The notes: generated by a model not told the origin, from the letters alone. A stretch of DNA of 64,000 nucleotides from Mallotus nudiflorus (GCA_947683625.1 CANTUR010000049.1:4938501-5002500); one strand, 5' to 3'; shown: positions 31,043-44,589, numbered from the stretch's first letter. Numbers and translations are program-made.

Positions 31043-34000
31043 TGTAATATCCCGTGTTTTTTTAAAATATTTTTACACTGTACCGGGATATACAGTGTCA
31101 ATAATTTTTATGCATTATACGATATTTTTATGAGTTGATATGTATTTTAAACCTATTTTAATTATTGTCTATTATTTTCAGTATTTTACGTAAAATTTTC
31201 CCGGGACTTTCATTTTCGGGGAAATTTCCACGTAAACAATGTATTATTAATTATTTTAAATGTATTTACGGGTTTGCATGAACTCATACATATTTTTAAA
31301 TTATTAAATAAAGCCTGTGTGTGTATATTTATTTAATTAGGGTTTATTATTACCCTAATATTTTATTATTTATTTATTATTATTTGATTATTTTATTTAT
31401 TATTAAATTATTAAAATTTATTATTTTATTATTAATTATTTATTAATATTTAATTATTTTAATTTATTTTATTTTTTTTCTTTTTTTTTCTTTTCCTTTT
31501 TCTTTCTTTTTCTTTTTCTTTTTCTTTCCTTTTCTTTCTTTTTCTTTTTCTTCTTCTTCTTCTTTCTCTTCCGCCCGACGCCGACCACCATTTCCTCACC
31601 GCCGTTTCTCCCTCCTCCGGCCACCGTTTTCGACACCGCCGGTCTCTATCTTCTCCTTGAGCTCCGGTGAGTGTTATTCTAGCTTTGGTTTGAGCTAAAA
31701 TGGTCTAGAATTGCTTAGGTTTCGATTTGAAAATTTCGGCCTCTTTGGGTTTTCGATTTTTTTGAGCTTCGATTTGGATGATTCATGGAAAATTCCTTCA
31801 CAAATGTTGTTCCTGGTAGCTTAATCTTCATGTATGAATTTTTACAGAATTTTTGGAGGTTTTTTGGATTTTTGGGTATTTTTGAATATTTTAATATTAT
31901 TTTCTAATTTTCGGAAATTAATTATTTAAATTATGAAATTGGAGTTTATGGTTGAATTAGGTGTTGAAATGAATTATAGAAATTTATTTGGAATTTTTAT
32001 GAATTTCTAAGTATTTATTTTTAATTATTGAAGTTTATGTGATTTTGTAAAATTAAGTTAATTGTGTTTTAAATTGAATTTAATTGGTTAATTGAGTTTA
32101 ATTATTGATATTATTGATAAATATGTTGAGAAAATTAATTTTGGATAATTGTATGATTTTTGGTGAATTTTTGAAGTAATTTAGGTATATATATATATAT
32201 AGGGGTATTTTGGTAATTTTACCCTAAATTGTCTAAAAATGTAATTTAATTGGTTTTAATATTTATTTAAAGTATAAAAACGATTTCTACAAAATATTTA
32301 GTATTTTTAACTAATTAAAACTATTTTCCGGGAATTATTTTCAATTATATATATAATATACGATTTTTCTAATAAAATGAGTTTTAATCGATTTTTACAG
32401 TGTTTCAAGATTTATTATGTAATTTCTACGTATGAAATGTATTTTTATGATTTAAGGATATTTTTGGTATATTTGAATATATATTCTGTGTTTATGGACC
32501 CCGGTCGACAGATTGTAGTCTGGAGTCCGACCGAGGGGTTGTGATTGATTGTGGTGTTTATTTTTGAAGTGTATTTTCTTTGCAGGGTCGGCTCTACTCT
32601 TTTGAGTAGAGAGATGTCCGTTTTACAGGGGAGGTTCTGCCGGATTTCCGGTAGAATTCTCATAAAACGTGATATCCAGTCGAACCCTAATTTCCGATTC
32701 TGTGTTGAATACTCTAGATTTAATTCTAGGATTTCTGTTAGGGTTATTCTGATGTCGATTAATTATTTCTTGTTTAGTTGCGCCGAGACCGAGGGTTAGT
32801 GGACCAGGCCCGTCGGACCTGTCTCGTGGAGCGCATTAGGTGAGTTACTATATTATATATATATGCTTAGGATGCATGATTTAGAAAATGCATGTTTTAT
32901 TTTGACTAAATATGCATAAATAACATGATTTATATTCAAGTATATTTTTGGTATATTTTTGGTATATAATAAATTATATACATGTTTTATTAATAAAATA
33001 TATTTAAAATGTTTTTAAATATATTTTTAGTTTAATTCATGATTTGATTGGATTTATTTGACATATATATACTCAAAATATACCAGGTTTATGTTTGGTA
33101 TATTTTCGGTATATATATGGTTTATATTGCTATTTCATTTATATCCATGCATCATTTATTTTTGTGAATGAATGTTTTATATTTAAGAATGAAGGATATC
33201 AATAGAACGTGCTACCTAGTGGGCAGCACTAGGACCGAGTACGTACCGGTACGCCTATAGTATTTAGGCTTTATTACTGACTATTTGTGGATATTGATTT
33301 GATTGTGATTATTGATATATGTGAGATGTGGTTTGTGGGTGTGATTGTTGGAGCTCGGTTGACCAAGTGTCTCGGGGCCAATCACACTGGCAGTCAGACT
33401 GCTGGAGCTCGGTTGACTTAGTGTCTCGGGGCCAGTCTACTGTCCATATGGATTAAGTGGATATAATTGGAATCAGTGAGCCTGTATGGCTAGAGTGTTG
33501 TTTAACACTATTTTTCTGAGGTTGCGATATTCTAGGGTTCTATGTGATCCTTCATAAAAGTTGATTTTCAGACAAAATATATAAAATGATTTTTCTGCAT
33601 CTGTATGAACTTGCCTGTATATATACATATTACTCATATACTGTTGACTGTATGCATTATCACGTAGAGTGTATGTATATGTATTATAGTAATTCACTCA
33701 GTGAGGTCTGACTCCCCTCCGTTGACTATTTTTCAGGAGAGTCAACTTCCTCAGACCTCAGTAGCAGGTCGATACGCCGGATTTCTTCCGCCCCGGCTTC
33801 TTTATGTAAATTGTATACTTGAGTCTTATTTATTTTATCTAGACACTGCAGTAGTTGTGAAATAAAGTATTTGTTTTAAAGAGATGTATTATAGTAAAAC
33901 TGGATTTGTATAAAGATTATACATTTATGAGATTATATATGTGATGTGATGAGTTTTGAATTGAATCCAGTTGATACGGATGATATTGTAATATTTATGA

Positions 34001-34139
34001 TTTTTATTTTCCGCTGCATATTATATTTTTATGGTTATTATTGCATATTTATTTTATTTTTAGGCTTGCTACGGGTTCCGGATTCGAAAGAATTCCCGTT
34101 CCCTAGCGCCGGTCATGGCCCCTGTTTTGGGTCGTGAAA
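31043..34139 (+). repeat. 5' LTR of the Tekay-like element
   Basis: About 3097 bp. Contents: an AT-rich U3 part (31260-31460), a pyrimidine tract (31470-31570), a GC-rich segment (31570-31670) with a GTGAGT donor-like site at 31667, and two copies of a 54-bp unit around GGAGCTCGGTTGAC and GTGTCTCGGGGCC (33346-33445). ORFs inside it (32545-32799, 33473-33697 and 33946-34137) recur in the 3' LTR with the same LTR sequence and have no recognised product. Confidence 0.93.
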
Positions 34140-34143
34140 AAGT

Positions 34144-34155
34144 TGGTATCAGAGC
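34144..34155 (+). other. tRNA-Met primer-binding site of the Tekay-like element
   Basis: TGGTATCAGAGC starts four bases after the LTR end. It is the standard initiator tRNA-Met site of plant chromoviruses. Confidence 0.9.
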
Positions 34156-34353
34156 GAAGTTCGTATCTGAATGGAGTTCTGTGTCAGGGCTTAGTTTTGT
34201 GAGTTGTGGCCCTAGTTTTAAAGTTGTGTTTTCTGTTGGACTACTGCAGTGTATTAGGTTCGAGTATGTCTTGATGAGTATTCCTTGCTGTAGTTTTCAG
34301 CGTTATTCCTCCGTTGTCTGTTTTATCTGAATCTTTCCGTTTGTCTTTTCAGA

Positions 34354-37300
34354 ATGAGGAGGCGAGCGCGTGTCACTCCACCGGTCATTGAGGCCGAGGA
34401 TGATGAGTCTTTTCAGGACGAGGTTTTACCTCCTGAGCCGCCAGTTAGACGTAGAGGTCGTGGCAGAGGTAGACCTCGAGGAGCGGCAGGTCGCCGTAGG
34501 CAGAGAGAGTTATAGGACGAGGAGCCTGTTGAGCCTGAGTTTGATGTTCCTGTTCCTCCAGTTGTTCAGCCTGTTCAGCCTGCCTATCAGCAGGGTATGT
34601 CTGACCCTGAGGCAGCTTTGTTCTATGCCAGAGTTGGCAGGATTGCTTTTGATGGGACTTCTGATCCTTTAGATTTTCTGCATGCGATTGAGACTAGGAC
34701 TCGGACTGCTCATACCGAGTACCAGAGGATCATGATCGTTGAGTTATCTGTTGAGGGACCAGCCTTGGATTGGTTCATTCAGATGATCCAGCCTTATATG
34801 ATGACGATGACATGGGCTCAGTTTCGAGAGCGATTCATGAGGAGATTTTGTCCAGAGCCTCTTCGTTTGAGCTATCGTCTCCGTTTGACTAGTATTTCTC
34901 GTGGAGATCGATCAGTAGAGGAGTATACCCGAGAGTTCCTTCGTCTGGGTAGATATGCTGAGGATCTGATGCGAGATCAGTATTTCGCTGTTACTACGTA
35001 TGTTACTGGTTTGGGTTCAGCTTTTGCTGGTATGCCTACAGCAGGTCTTACTCTCGAGTCGGTGATTGAGCTAGCTAAGGAGATTGAGCTGAGGTTAGTT
35101 AGGCAGGGAGCGATGCCTGATTATTACCAGTTGGGAGTTCAGTCGAGTGGATCGCAGGCTACTCCATATTCGAGTTTTCATGTTGGTTCGAGTAGTCAGC
35201 ATCGAGGTTCGACTCAACAGAGTCAGAGACAGCAGCAGCGAGCGCATCGGAGCAGTAGACATGGTCGTGGAGGTCAGCGTAGATCATTCAGATTTGGGTC
35301 AGGTGCTTCGAGCAGCAGCAGTGGTCGTAGTTCTGGATCAGCGACCAGTGTTTGTCAGACTTGTGGTAGAGTCCATCAGGGACCGTGTTATCTGACACCG
35401 TTGACATGTTTCAGATGCGGGCAGACAGGACATTTTGCCAGATCGTGTCCTTACCCCGGATATCAGCAGCAGCAGATTCCGAGATTCCCACAGCAGTCGA
35501 TTGCTAGTGCAGCACCCGTGCCATTTCAGTTACCACCAGCTCAGCATCAGAGTTCTACTCAGTTTGTTCCACAGCAGAGTCGTGGTAGAGGTACGAGAGG
35601 AGGTACCCGAGGTGTTGGCCAGGCTTCTACCAGTCAACAGGGAGGTCGAGGCCAGGCCAGAGTTTTTCATCTGACTCAGCAGGATGCTCAGGCATCTAAT
35701 GCAGTCGTGGCAGGTATTCTTTCTGTTTGTTACCTGGATGCTTTGGTTTTGTTTGATCCGGGTGCCACACATTCATTTGTTTCTCCCATTTTTGCTTCTA
35801 AATCTTGTTGGCAAGCTTCGAGGATGGCTTTTCCCTTGTCTGTTGCCACTCCTCTGAGTGATTCTTTGGACGCCGATATTGTTCTTTCTGGTTGTCCAGT
35901 TCTCGTGGGAGATAGAGAATTATCCGCCGATTTGATTTTGTTGGATGTGATGGAGTTTGATGTTATTTTGGGAATGGATTGGTTGTCTCAGCATTATGCC
36001 ATGGTTGATTGCAGGAATAAGGAGTTAATTTTCAGAATTCCTGGTGAAGTAGAATTTAAGTTTGTTGGTGACAGGAGTTCAGCACCTCAGAATCTTATTT
36101 CTGTTATTTCAGCTAGGAGGTTGTTGAGGAAAGGTTGTCAGGGGTTTTTGGCATTGGTTAGGGATACGTCAGTGGAGAAGTTGTCACTCACAGATGTTCC
36201 TATTGCTTGTGAGTTTCCTGATGTTTTTCCCGAGGAGTTGCCAGGTTTACCACCTCATAGAGAGATTGAGTTCTGTATCGATGTGGTTCCAGGTATTACT
36301 CCTATATCTATGCCACCCTATCGTATGGCTCCTGCAGAGTTGAGAGAGTTGAAGGAGCAGTTGCAAGAGTTGTTGGATAAGGGTTTCATTAGACCTAGTG
36401 TTTCTCCTTGGGGTGCACCAGTCTTGTTTGTGAAGAAGAAGGATGGTACCCTGAGACTGTGCATTGACTACAGAGAGCTTAATAAGGTGACAGTGAAGAA
36501 CAAGTATCCTCTCCCGAGGATAGATGATTTGTTTGATCAGCTCCAGGGTGCACAGTTCTTTTCTAAGGTTGACTTGAGGTTGGGTTATCATCAGTTGCGG
36601 ATCAGTGAAGCTGATATTCCTAAGACAGCATTCCGCACTCGATATGGTCATTATAAGTTTCTGGTGATGTCTTTTGGTTTGACTAATGCACCAGCAGCTT
36701 TTATGGACCTGATGAACAGAGTATTCCGACCGTATGTGGATCAGTTTGTGGTAGTCTTCATTGATGATATACTAGTATATTCGAGGAGTATGGAAGAGCA
36801 TGTATATCACTTGAGGATTGTACTACAGACACTGAGAGATCATCAGCTTTATGCTAAATTCTCGAAGTGTGATTTCTGGATGGAGAGTGTTTCTTTTCTT
36901 GGACACGTAGTGTCTAAAGAAGGTATTCAGGTTGATCCACAGAAGATTGAAGCAGTATCTGAGTGGCCTAGACCTACTTCAGTTACTGAGATTCGGAGTT
37001 TTCTGGGTTTAGCCGGGTATTATAGGCGGTTTGTGCAGGATTTTTCCAAGATAGCAGCCCCTATGACTCGCTTGACTCAGAAGAACGTTAGATTCGAGTG
37101 GTCAGAAGCTTGTGAGAATAGTTTTCAGTTGTTGAAGGAGAAGTTGACCACAGCGCCAGTATTAGCTTTGCCTAATAGTGTGGATAAGTTCACAGTTTAC
37201 TGTGATGCCTCTAGAATTGGTCTTGGTTGTGTGTTGATGCAGAATGGAAGGGTGATAGCCTATGCTTTGAGGCAGTTGAAGAAGCATGAGCAGAACTATC

Positions 37301-39105
37301 CTACACATGATCTAGAGATGGCTGCAGTGATCTTTGCTTTGAAGATTTGGAGACATTATCTGTACGGGGTGACTTGTGAGATATTTACTTATCATAAGAG
37401 CCTTAAGTACATTTTCTAGCAGCGAGATTTGAATTTGAGGCAGAGAAGATGGTTGGAACTGTTGAAGGATTATAATTGCGAGATTCTTTACCATCCGGGT
37501 AAAGCTAATGTGGTAGCAGATGCCTTGAGTAGGAAGTCTTCAGGTAGTCTTGCTCACATCGGTGTTGAGAGGAGACCATTGATCCAGGAATTGCATTTGT
37601 TGGTGGATCAAGGTCTGATGATGAAGATTAGTAGATCAGGTGGACTGTTAGCTCAGTTTAAAGTACGATCTGTACTAAGGGATAGGATTAAAGCAGCTCA
37701 TAGCCGAGATCCTATTCTGGAAGAGCTTGCAGAGAATGTCAGAGCAGGGAAGTTCACTGATTTCACACTCGATGATGATGGTGTGTTGTGGATCAGTGGT
37801 AGATTGTGTGTTCCTGATGTGGATGACTTGAGAGAAGAGATTTTAGAGGAAGCACATTCTACAGCCTACAGCGTTCATCCAGGTGTTACTAAGATGTACC
37901 ACAGTATCAGAGATCTATACTGGTGGGATGGATTGAAGAAGGATGTTGCCGATTATGTTGCTAAGTGCTTGACGTGTCAGCAAGTGAAAGCCGAACATCA
38001 GAAGCCTTCTGGGAAGCTTCAGCCTCTTCCTATTCCCGAGTGGAAATGGGAAAGGATAGCTATGGATTTTATGGTCGGTTTACCTCGTTCGAAGGATGGA
38101 TACGATTCCATCTGGGTGATTGTAGACAGATTGACGAAGTCTGCACATTTCTTGCCTGTGAAAGCCACATATTCAGTTGCTAGATTGGCGAAGTTGTACG
38201 TGAAGCATATTGTGTGCCTTCATGGAGTACCTGTGTCCATTGTGTCAGACAGAGGTTCAGTGTTTACTTCTCGTTTTTGGCAGAAGTTGCAAGAAGCGAT
38301 GGGCACTAGGTTGGATTTCAGTACTGCTTTTCATCCTCAGACAGATGGTCAGTCTGAGAGGATGATCCAGACACTAGAAGATATGTTGAGGATGTGTGTC
38401 TTGGATTTAGGAGGTAGCTGGGATGATCATTTGTCACTTGTTGAGTTTGCATATAATAACAGCTACCATAGCAGTATTGGCATGGCACCATATGAGGCGT
38501 TGTATGGAAGGAAGTGTAGATCCCCGTTGTGTTGGGATGAGATTGGTGAGAGAGTTTTGACTGGACCAGAGATGGTTCAGGATGCTGCAGAGAAAGTCAT
38601 CGTGATCAAGCGCAGGTTAGAGACCGCAGTAAGCAGACAGAAGAGTTATGCGGATCCTAGGCGTAGAGATGTGGAGTTTCAGGTTGGAGATTTCGTTTTT
38701 CTGAAAGTATCTCCGATGAAGGGTGTGATGAGATTTGGCAGGAAGGGTAAGTTAGCACCGAGATATATTGGACCGTTTGAGATTCTGGAGAGAATTGGCA
38801 CTGTTGCATATCGGTTGGATTTGCCTCCGAGTATGTCACAGGTGCATCCAGTATTTCATATCTCGATGTTGAGGAAGTATATCTCAGATCCTTCACACGT
38901 GTTGCAACCCGACAGTGTGGAAGTGAGTGAAGATTTGACGTTTGTGGAAGAACCTGTGGCGATCGTAGATTTTCAAGTTCGACAGTTGCGATTGAAGCAG
39001 ATTCCGATGGTCAAGGTTTTGTGGCGTAGCGGCAGAGTTGAAGAGCATACGTGGGAGACTGAAGCTGAGATGCGAGCTTCTTACCCGTATCTCTTTCCTT
39101 CCTGA
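34354..39105 (+). pseudogene. gag-pol polyprotein of the Tekay-like element, two amber stops
   Basis: A single frame of 1583 codons opens at the ATG at 34354 (MRRRARVTPPVIEAEDDESF). Gag core: residues about 85-270 (FYARVGRIAFDGTSDPLDFL). CCHC knuckle near 353 (CFRCGQTGHFARSC). Protease near 467 (LFDPGATHSFV, with DPG in place of DSG). RT about 590-840, with FIDD at about 802-805. RNase H about 940-1060. Integrase about 1130-1440, with an H..H..C..C finger and a DD35E core (MDF, SDRG, SER). C-terminal chromodomain-like block about 1530-1580. TAG stops lie at 34513-34515 and 37417-37419. The second is in RNase H, five codons after SLKYIF begins, where the usual TDHKSL motif reads TYHKSL: the catalytic Asp is Tyr (37390-37392). 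There are no frameshifts. The protein would assemble particles and perform reverse transcription and integration, but this copy cannot without help. Confidence 0.93.
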
Positions 39106-39146
39106 TTCTGTAATCTTGTTTTTAGAATTCGGGGACGAATTCTTGT

Positions 39147-39158
39147 AAGGGGGGAAGA
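39147..39158 (+). other. Polypurine tract of the Tekay-like element
   Basis: AAGGGGGGAAGA lies one base before the 3' LTR start at 39160, the usual place for plus-strand priming. An AATTCGGGGACGAATTC segment, common before this tract in plant chromoviruses, lies just upstream. Confidence 0.9.
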
Positions 39159-39159
39159 C

Positions 39160-42100
39160 TGTAATATCCCGTGTTTTTTTAAAATATTTTTACACTGTAC
39201 CGGGATATACAGTGTCAATAATTTTTATGCATTATACGATATTTTTATGAGTTGATATGTATTTTAAACCTATTTTAATTACTGTCTATTATTTTCAGTA
39301 TTTTACGTAAAATTTTCCCGGGACTTTCATTTTCGGGGAAATTTCCACGTAAACAATGTATTATTAATTATTTTAAATGTATTTACGGGTTTGCATGAAC
39401 TCATACATATTTTTAAATTATTAAATAAAGCCTGTGTGTGTATATTTATTTAATTAGGGTTTATTATTACCCTAATATTTTATTATTTATTTATTATTAT
39501 TTGATTATTTTATTTATTATTAAATTATTAAAATTTATTATTTTATTATTAATTATTTATTAATATTTAATTATTTTAATTTATTTTATTTTTTTTCTTT
39601 TTTTTCTTTTCCTTTTTCTTTCTTTTTCTTTTTCTTTTTCTTTCCTTTTCTTTCTTTTTCTTTTTCTTCTTCTTCTTCTTTCTCTTCCGCCCGACGCCGA
39701 CCACCATTTCCTCACCGCCGTTTCTCCCTCCTCCGGCCACCGTTTTTGACACCGCCGGTCTCTATCTTCTCCTTGAGCTCCGGTGAGTGTTATTCTAGCT
39801 TTGGTTTGAGCTAAAATGGTCTAGAATTGCTTAGGTTTCGATTTGAAAATTTCGGCCTCTTTGGGTTTTCGATTTTTTTGAGCTTCGATTTGGATGATTC
39901 ATGGAAAATTCCTTCACAAATGTTGTTCCTGGTAGCTTAATCTTCATGTATGAATTTTTACAGAATTTTTGGAGGTTGTTTTGATTTTTGGGTATTTTTG
40001 AATATTTTAATATTATTTTCTAATTTTCGGAAATTAATTATTTAAATTATGAAATTGGAGTTTATGGTTGAATTAGGTGTTGAAATGAATTATAGAAATT
40101 TATTTGGAATTTTTATGAATTTCTAAGTATTTATTTTTAATTATTGAAGTTTATGTGATTTTGTAAAATTAAGTTAATTGTGTTTTAAATTGAATTTAAT
40201 TGGTTAATTGAGTTTAATTATTGATATTATTGATAAATATGTTGAGAAAATTAATTTTGGATAATTGTATGATTTTTGGTGAATTTTTGAAGTAATTTAG
40301 GTATATATGTATATATAGGGGTATTTTGGTAATTTTACCCTAAATTGTCTAAAAATGTAATTTAATTGGTTTTAATATTTATTTAAAGTATAAAAACGAT
40401 TTCTACAAAATATTTAGTATTTTTAACTAATTAAAACTATTTTCCGGGAATTATTTTCAATTATATATATAATATACGGTTTTTCTAATAAAATGAGTTT
40501 TAATCGATTTTTACAGTGTTTCAAGATTTATTATGTAATTTCTACGTATGAAATGTATTTTTATGATTTAAGGATATTTTTGGTATATTTGAATATATAT
40601 TCTGTGTTTGTGGACCCCGGTCGACAGATTGTAGTCTGGAGTCCGACCGAGGGGTTGTGATTGATTGTGGTGTTTATTTTTGAAGTGTATTTTCTTTGCA
40701 GGGTCGGCTCTACTCTTTTGAGTAGAGAGATGTCCGTTTTACAGGGGAGGTTCTGCCGGATTTCCGGTAGAATTCTCGTAAAATGTGATATCCAGTCGAA
40801 CCCTAATTTCCGATTCTGTGTTGAATACTCTAGATTTAATTCTAGGATTTCTGTTAGGGTTATTCTGATGTCGATTAATTATTTCTTGTTTAGTTGCGCC
40901 GAGACCGAGGGTTAGTGGACCAGGCCCGTCGGACCTGTCTCGTGGAGCGCATTAGGTGAGTTACTATATTATATATATATGCTTAGGATGCATGATTTAG
41001 AAAATGCATGTTTTATTTTGACTAAATATGCATAAATAACATGATTTATATTCAAGTATATTTTTGGTATATAATAAATTATATACATGTTTTATTAATA
41101 AAATATATTTAAAATGTTTTTAAATATATTTTTAGTTTAATTCATGATTTGATTGGATTTATTTGACATATATATACTCAAAATATACCAGGTTTATGTT
41201 TGGTATATTTTCGGTATATATATGGTTTATATTGCTATTTCATTTATATCCATGCATCATTTATTTTTGTGAATGAATGTTTTATATTTAAGAATGAAGG
41301 ATATCAATAGAACGTGCTACCTAGTGGGCAGCACTAGGACCGAGTACGTACCGGTACGCCTATAGTATTTAGGCTTTATTACTGACTATTTGTGGATATT
41401 GATTTGATTGTGATTATTGATATATGTGAGATGTGGTTTGTGGGTGTGATTGCTGGAGCTCGGTTGACCAAGTGTCTCGGGGCCAATCACACTAGTAGTC
41501 AGACTGCTGGAGCTCGGTTGACTTAGTGTCTCGGGGCCAGTCTACTGTCCATATGGATTAAGTGGATATAATTGGAATCAGTGAGCCTGTATGGCTAGAG
41601 TGTTGTTTAACACTATTTTTCTGAGGTTGCGATATTCTAGGGTTCTATGTGATCCTTCATAAAAGTTGATTTTCAGACAAAATATATAAAATGATTTTTC
41701 TGCATCTGTATGAACTTGCCTGTATATATACATATTACTCATATACTGTTGACTGTATGCATTATCACGTAGAGTGTATGTATATGTATTATAGTAATTC
41801 ACTCAGTGAGGTCTGACTCCCCTCCGTTGACTATTTTTCAGGAGAGTCAACTTCCTCAGACCTCAGTAGCAGGTCGATACGCCGGATTTCTTCCGCCCCG
41901 ACTTCTTTATGTAAATTGTATACTTGAGTCTTATTTATTTTATCTAGACACTGCAGTAGTTGTGAAATAAAGTATTTGTTTTAAAGAGATGTATTATAGT
42001 AAAACTGGATTTGTATAAAGATTATACATTTATGAGATTATATATGTGATGTGATGAGTTTTGAATTGAATCCAGTTGATACGGATGATATTGTAATATT

Positions 42101-42244
42101 TATGATTTTTATTTTCCGCTGCATATTATATTTTTATGGTTATTATTGCATATTTATTTTATTTTTAGGCTTGCTACGGGTTCTGGATTCGAAAGAATTC
42201 CCGTTCCCTAGCGCCGGTCATGGCCCCTGTTTTGGGTCGTGACA
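39160..42244 (+). repeat. 3' LTR of the Tekay-like element
   Basis: About 3085 bp. Compared by eye with the 5' LTR I count roughly 15-20 substitutions, mostly C/T or G/A, and a few small indels: one T in the pyrimidine tract, a change in the TA run near 40305, and loss of one TATTTTTGG-containing repeat unit near 41065. Confidence 0.93.
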
Positions 42245-42249
42245 CTTGG

Positions 42250-42645
42250 TATGCCTTTTCTATATACTGCAAAAGCTATAATTGATGTTTATGATGGGAC
42301 ACTCACTTTGAGAGTGAAGGATGAAAGTTGTAAGTTTGACATCTACCAAGGTATGAAATATCCCCCTGATAATGAATTTTTCATAAGAGTTTATGTCATT
42401 GATGAATGTGTGAGTGAAGTCCAATGAGGGAGGTTGGCAACATTTGTGGAAATTAAAAATTTTGAGAAGTGTATAATTGTAGAAGCTTCCTAAAATGAAG
42501 TACATCTTAAACACTAAACCTGTTTACCCCACTTCCAATTACCAAACACTGAACCTACACTCCCTTCAACCATAAAATCATCAAAGTTAGACTTGAAGCC
42601 TTTACCCCAATATTTGAGATATACTTTTTTAGTAAAGAACCAAAC
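42250..42645 (+). mobile_element. Athila-like pol fragment, piece 2 (retropepsin end to RT approach)
   Basis: The reading resumes the retropepsin (GMPFLYTAKAIIDVYDGTLT, then LRVKDESCKFDIYQGMKYP) and continues with stops through a KLDLKPLPQYLRYTFLVKNQ segment typical of the region before Athila RT. At 42646-42650 (ATTAC) it is interrupted by the minus-strand Ogre-like element. The reading carries on in the same phase at 61133. Confidence 0.85.
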
Positions 42646-42650
42646 ATTAC

Positions 42651-44440
42651 TGTAGACTGCGGGGTTAGAGCATGTCCAAGATTTTAACAACCATGACACT
42701 GTTTGGGCTCAGGGCCCTAGAGAACACATTAACCATTATCACAAAGACATGGCTTGAAGATGAGGAGTTGCCACCCAGGGTAATAACTGGGACAAATCGA
42801 AAAGTGGTACTCGATTCTCTAAAAGAAAGCTAGCACCACAACCAGGAGATTCTGGGAACGAAATACTAACTTCTTTTAGTCTTGTGTTCATTTACATTTA
42901 TTTTATGAATTACTATTTTATTCTCTAATTACATGCAATTTTATTTAAACCCTAATTAAACATCTATCTAACCTAAAAAGGCAATAAGTCATAAAATTAC
43001 ATGAAAAAAATGCATACGAAAGGTAGCGTTTTCTAAGTCTAAACTAGGTTAATTAAATTTAGCTAATTCTACATATTTTTATTCACAAGTGAATTGGACT
43101 AAAGAAAGACCTACATTTTTAATTAATTTTAGTAAACTTAAATCTATTTAATTTAACTAAAGAAATGGGTCTATAGTCTACAAATTTTAAAGAAAGGAAT
43201 TAATTAGTGAGCCTAATTCTAACCTGATTTTAATTTAAATGAAAAATGGTCCTAAGTCTATTTGTTTTAAAAGAAATGGAATTAATGGACTGAGCTAAAG
43301 TCTAAATTAATTTAGTTAACCTAAAAATGGGCCTAAGTTTAAATTAATCTAATGGGCCTAAATTGATTTTAATTAATTAACCTAAACCATTTTTAAGTCT
43401 ATTTTTTATTTAGTGGGTTTGGGGCCCAAAGTACTAAAAGATCTAAAAACAAAACCCAAACAAAAATCATAACAAAGTTAGATTAAACACATGATTTATG
43501 TGATATTCTAAAAAAGACCTAAATCAATTTACATGCAACCCTAAATTAATCTACTACCATCATTAATTTTAATTGAATTTTACCTAATTGAACCTAAATT
43601 ACTAATCAATTTTAGTGCAGAGAATATCAAATTCCACCATTTCCCACTATTGGGGCTATTACACACTATTGTACAAAAATTAAAATCAAATTAATTACAA
43701 CCTAAAGCATAATAGAATTAAAAGAATGCAAAAATCATAAATCCTAAGTCCTATAGGGGTTTTATATATCTTAATCCATGGCATTCCATGGATTCTTCCA
43801 ATGGTTACTACCCAAAATCACATATCTCCAACCTCGCCTCTAGAGTACCATAAAGCAAGGATCAAAAACAAAATAAAATCAAAAAAGCTAATCAATAAGT
43901 ATTCAATCAATAATTAAAAATAAAAAAATCAAATTAAAAATAAATTAAAAAATAGAGAGAAGGAAAGAATGTTGTGCAGTGTAATTTGATGGCCCCTCAG
44001 ATTAGGATTGTCACTGTTTTGAGATTGACTCTGTATTTTTTCTTAATTCTCATGACTTTAAAGCAACGAACGTACTTTTTCAAAAGGTTTTTTTCACAGT
44101 AGCTAATTAGGCTTTTTTTTTTGTTTTTTTGTAGCTCTTCTTCTCTAGGATTTTCTCATAGCTATTTTTTTCACAGACTCTCTCCGCTTTTTTTCTCTCT
44201 AGCCCATCCTTCTAGCTTTTAAAGCTAGACCCAACCACCTCTGCTCTTGTGATCACGCAAGGAAGTTGCGTGATAGTTGGGAGCAAGATTAGGAGTCTCT
44301 CAGTTTGCATTTATTTTTTGAATTTTCAAAATTAAGATAATGAGATGATAAGTGATAGGATTTTGAAAAATTAAAGACTCATAGCAGACACGTGGTGCCC
44401 TGGACTAATGAAAAAAAATGAAAAATGACAAAATCAGTGA
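42651..44440 (-). repeat. 3' LTR of the minus-strand Ogre-like element (inner edge uncertain)
   Basis: Aligns closely by eye with 58962-60745 (for example GACACTGTTTGGGCTCA near 42695, and AAGCAAGGATCAAAAACAAA near 43854). Homology fades at about 44434, so roughly 380 bp of the 5' LTR (60745-61127) has no clear partner here. The sequence after it contains a local duplication: AAAGACTCATAGCAGACAC near 44365 resembles AAAGACTCATCAGCAGACAC near 44456. Confidence 0.8.
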
Positions 44441-44589
44441 TTTTTAGGTTCAATTAAAGACTCATCAGCAGACACTTGGTGTCCTTGAAAAATTACAGTA
44501 AAGCAATAGTAGCACACAATTTCAAAAGAAAGAATTAAGGTACTTCATTGTATCTTAATTAACATGTTGATGTTTAAATTGCTAAGCAA

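Larger units (their letters stand above)
31043..42244 (+). mobile_element. Tekay/Del-like Ty3/gypsy chromovirus, complete ends, recent
   Basis: The element runs from TGTAATATCC at 31043 to CGTGACA at 42244, flanked by a perfect CTTGG duplication (31038-31042 and 42245-42249). It contains 3.1-kb LTRs at both ends, a tRNA-Met primer site, one gag-pol frame with two amber stops, and a polypurine tract. The domain order gag, protease, RT, RNase H, integrase, chromodomain, together with very long LTRs, fits the Tekay (Del) lineage of chromoviruses. The LTRs are nearly identical, so insertion is recent relative to everything around it. It interrupts the retropepsin of an Athila-like element. Confidence 0.93.

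Noticed and set aside
32545..32799. 84-codon ORF present in both Tekay-like LTRs (also 40661-40915)
   Set aside because: Its conservation is explained by the two LTRs being recent duplicates. No domain recognised.
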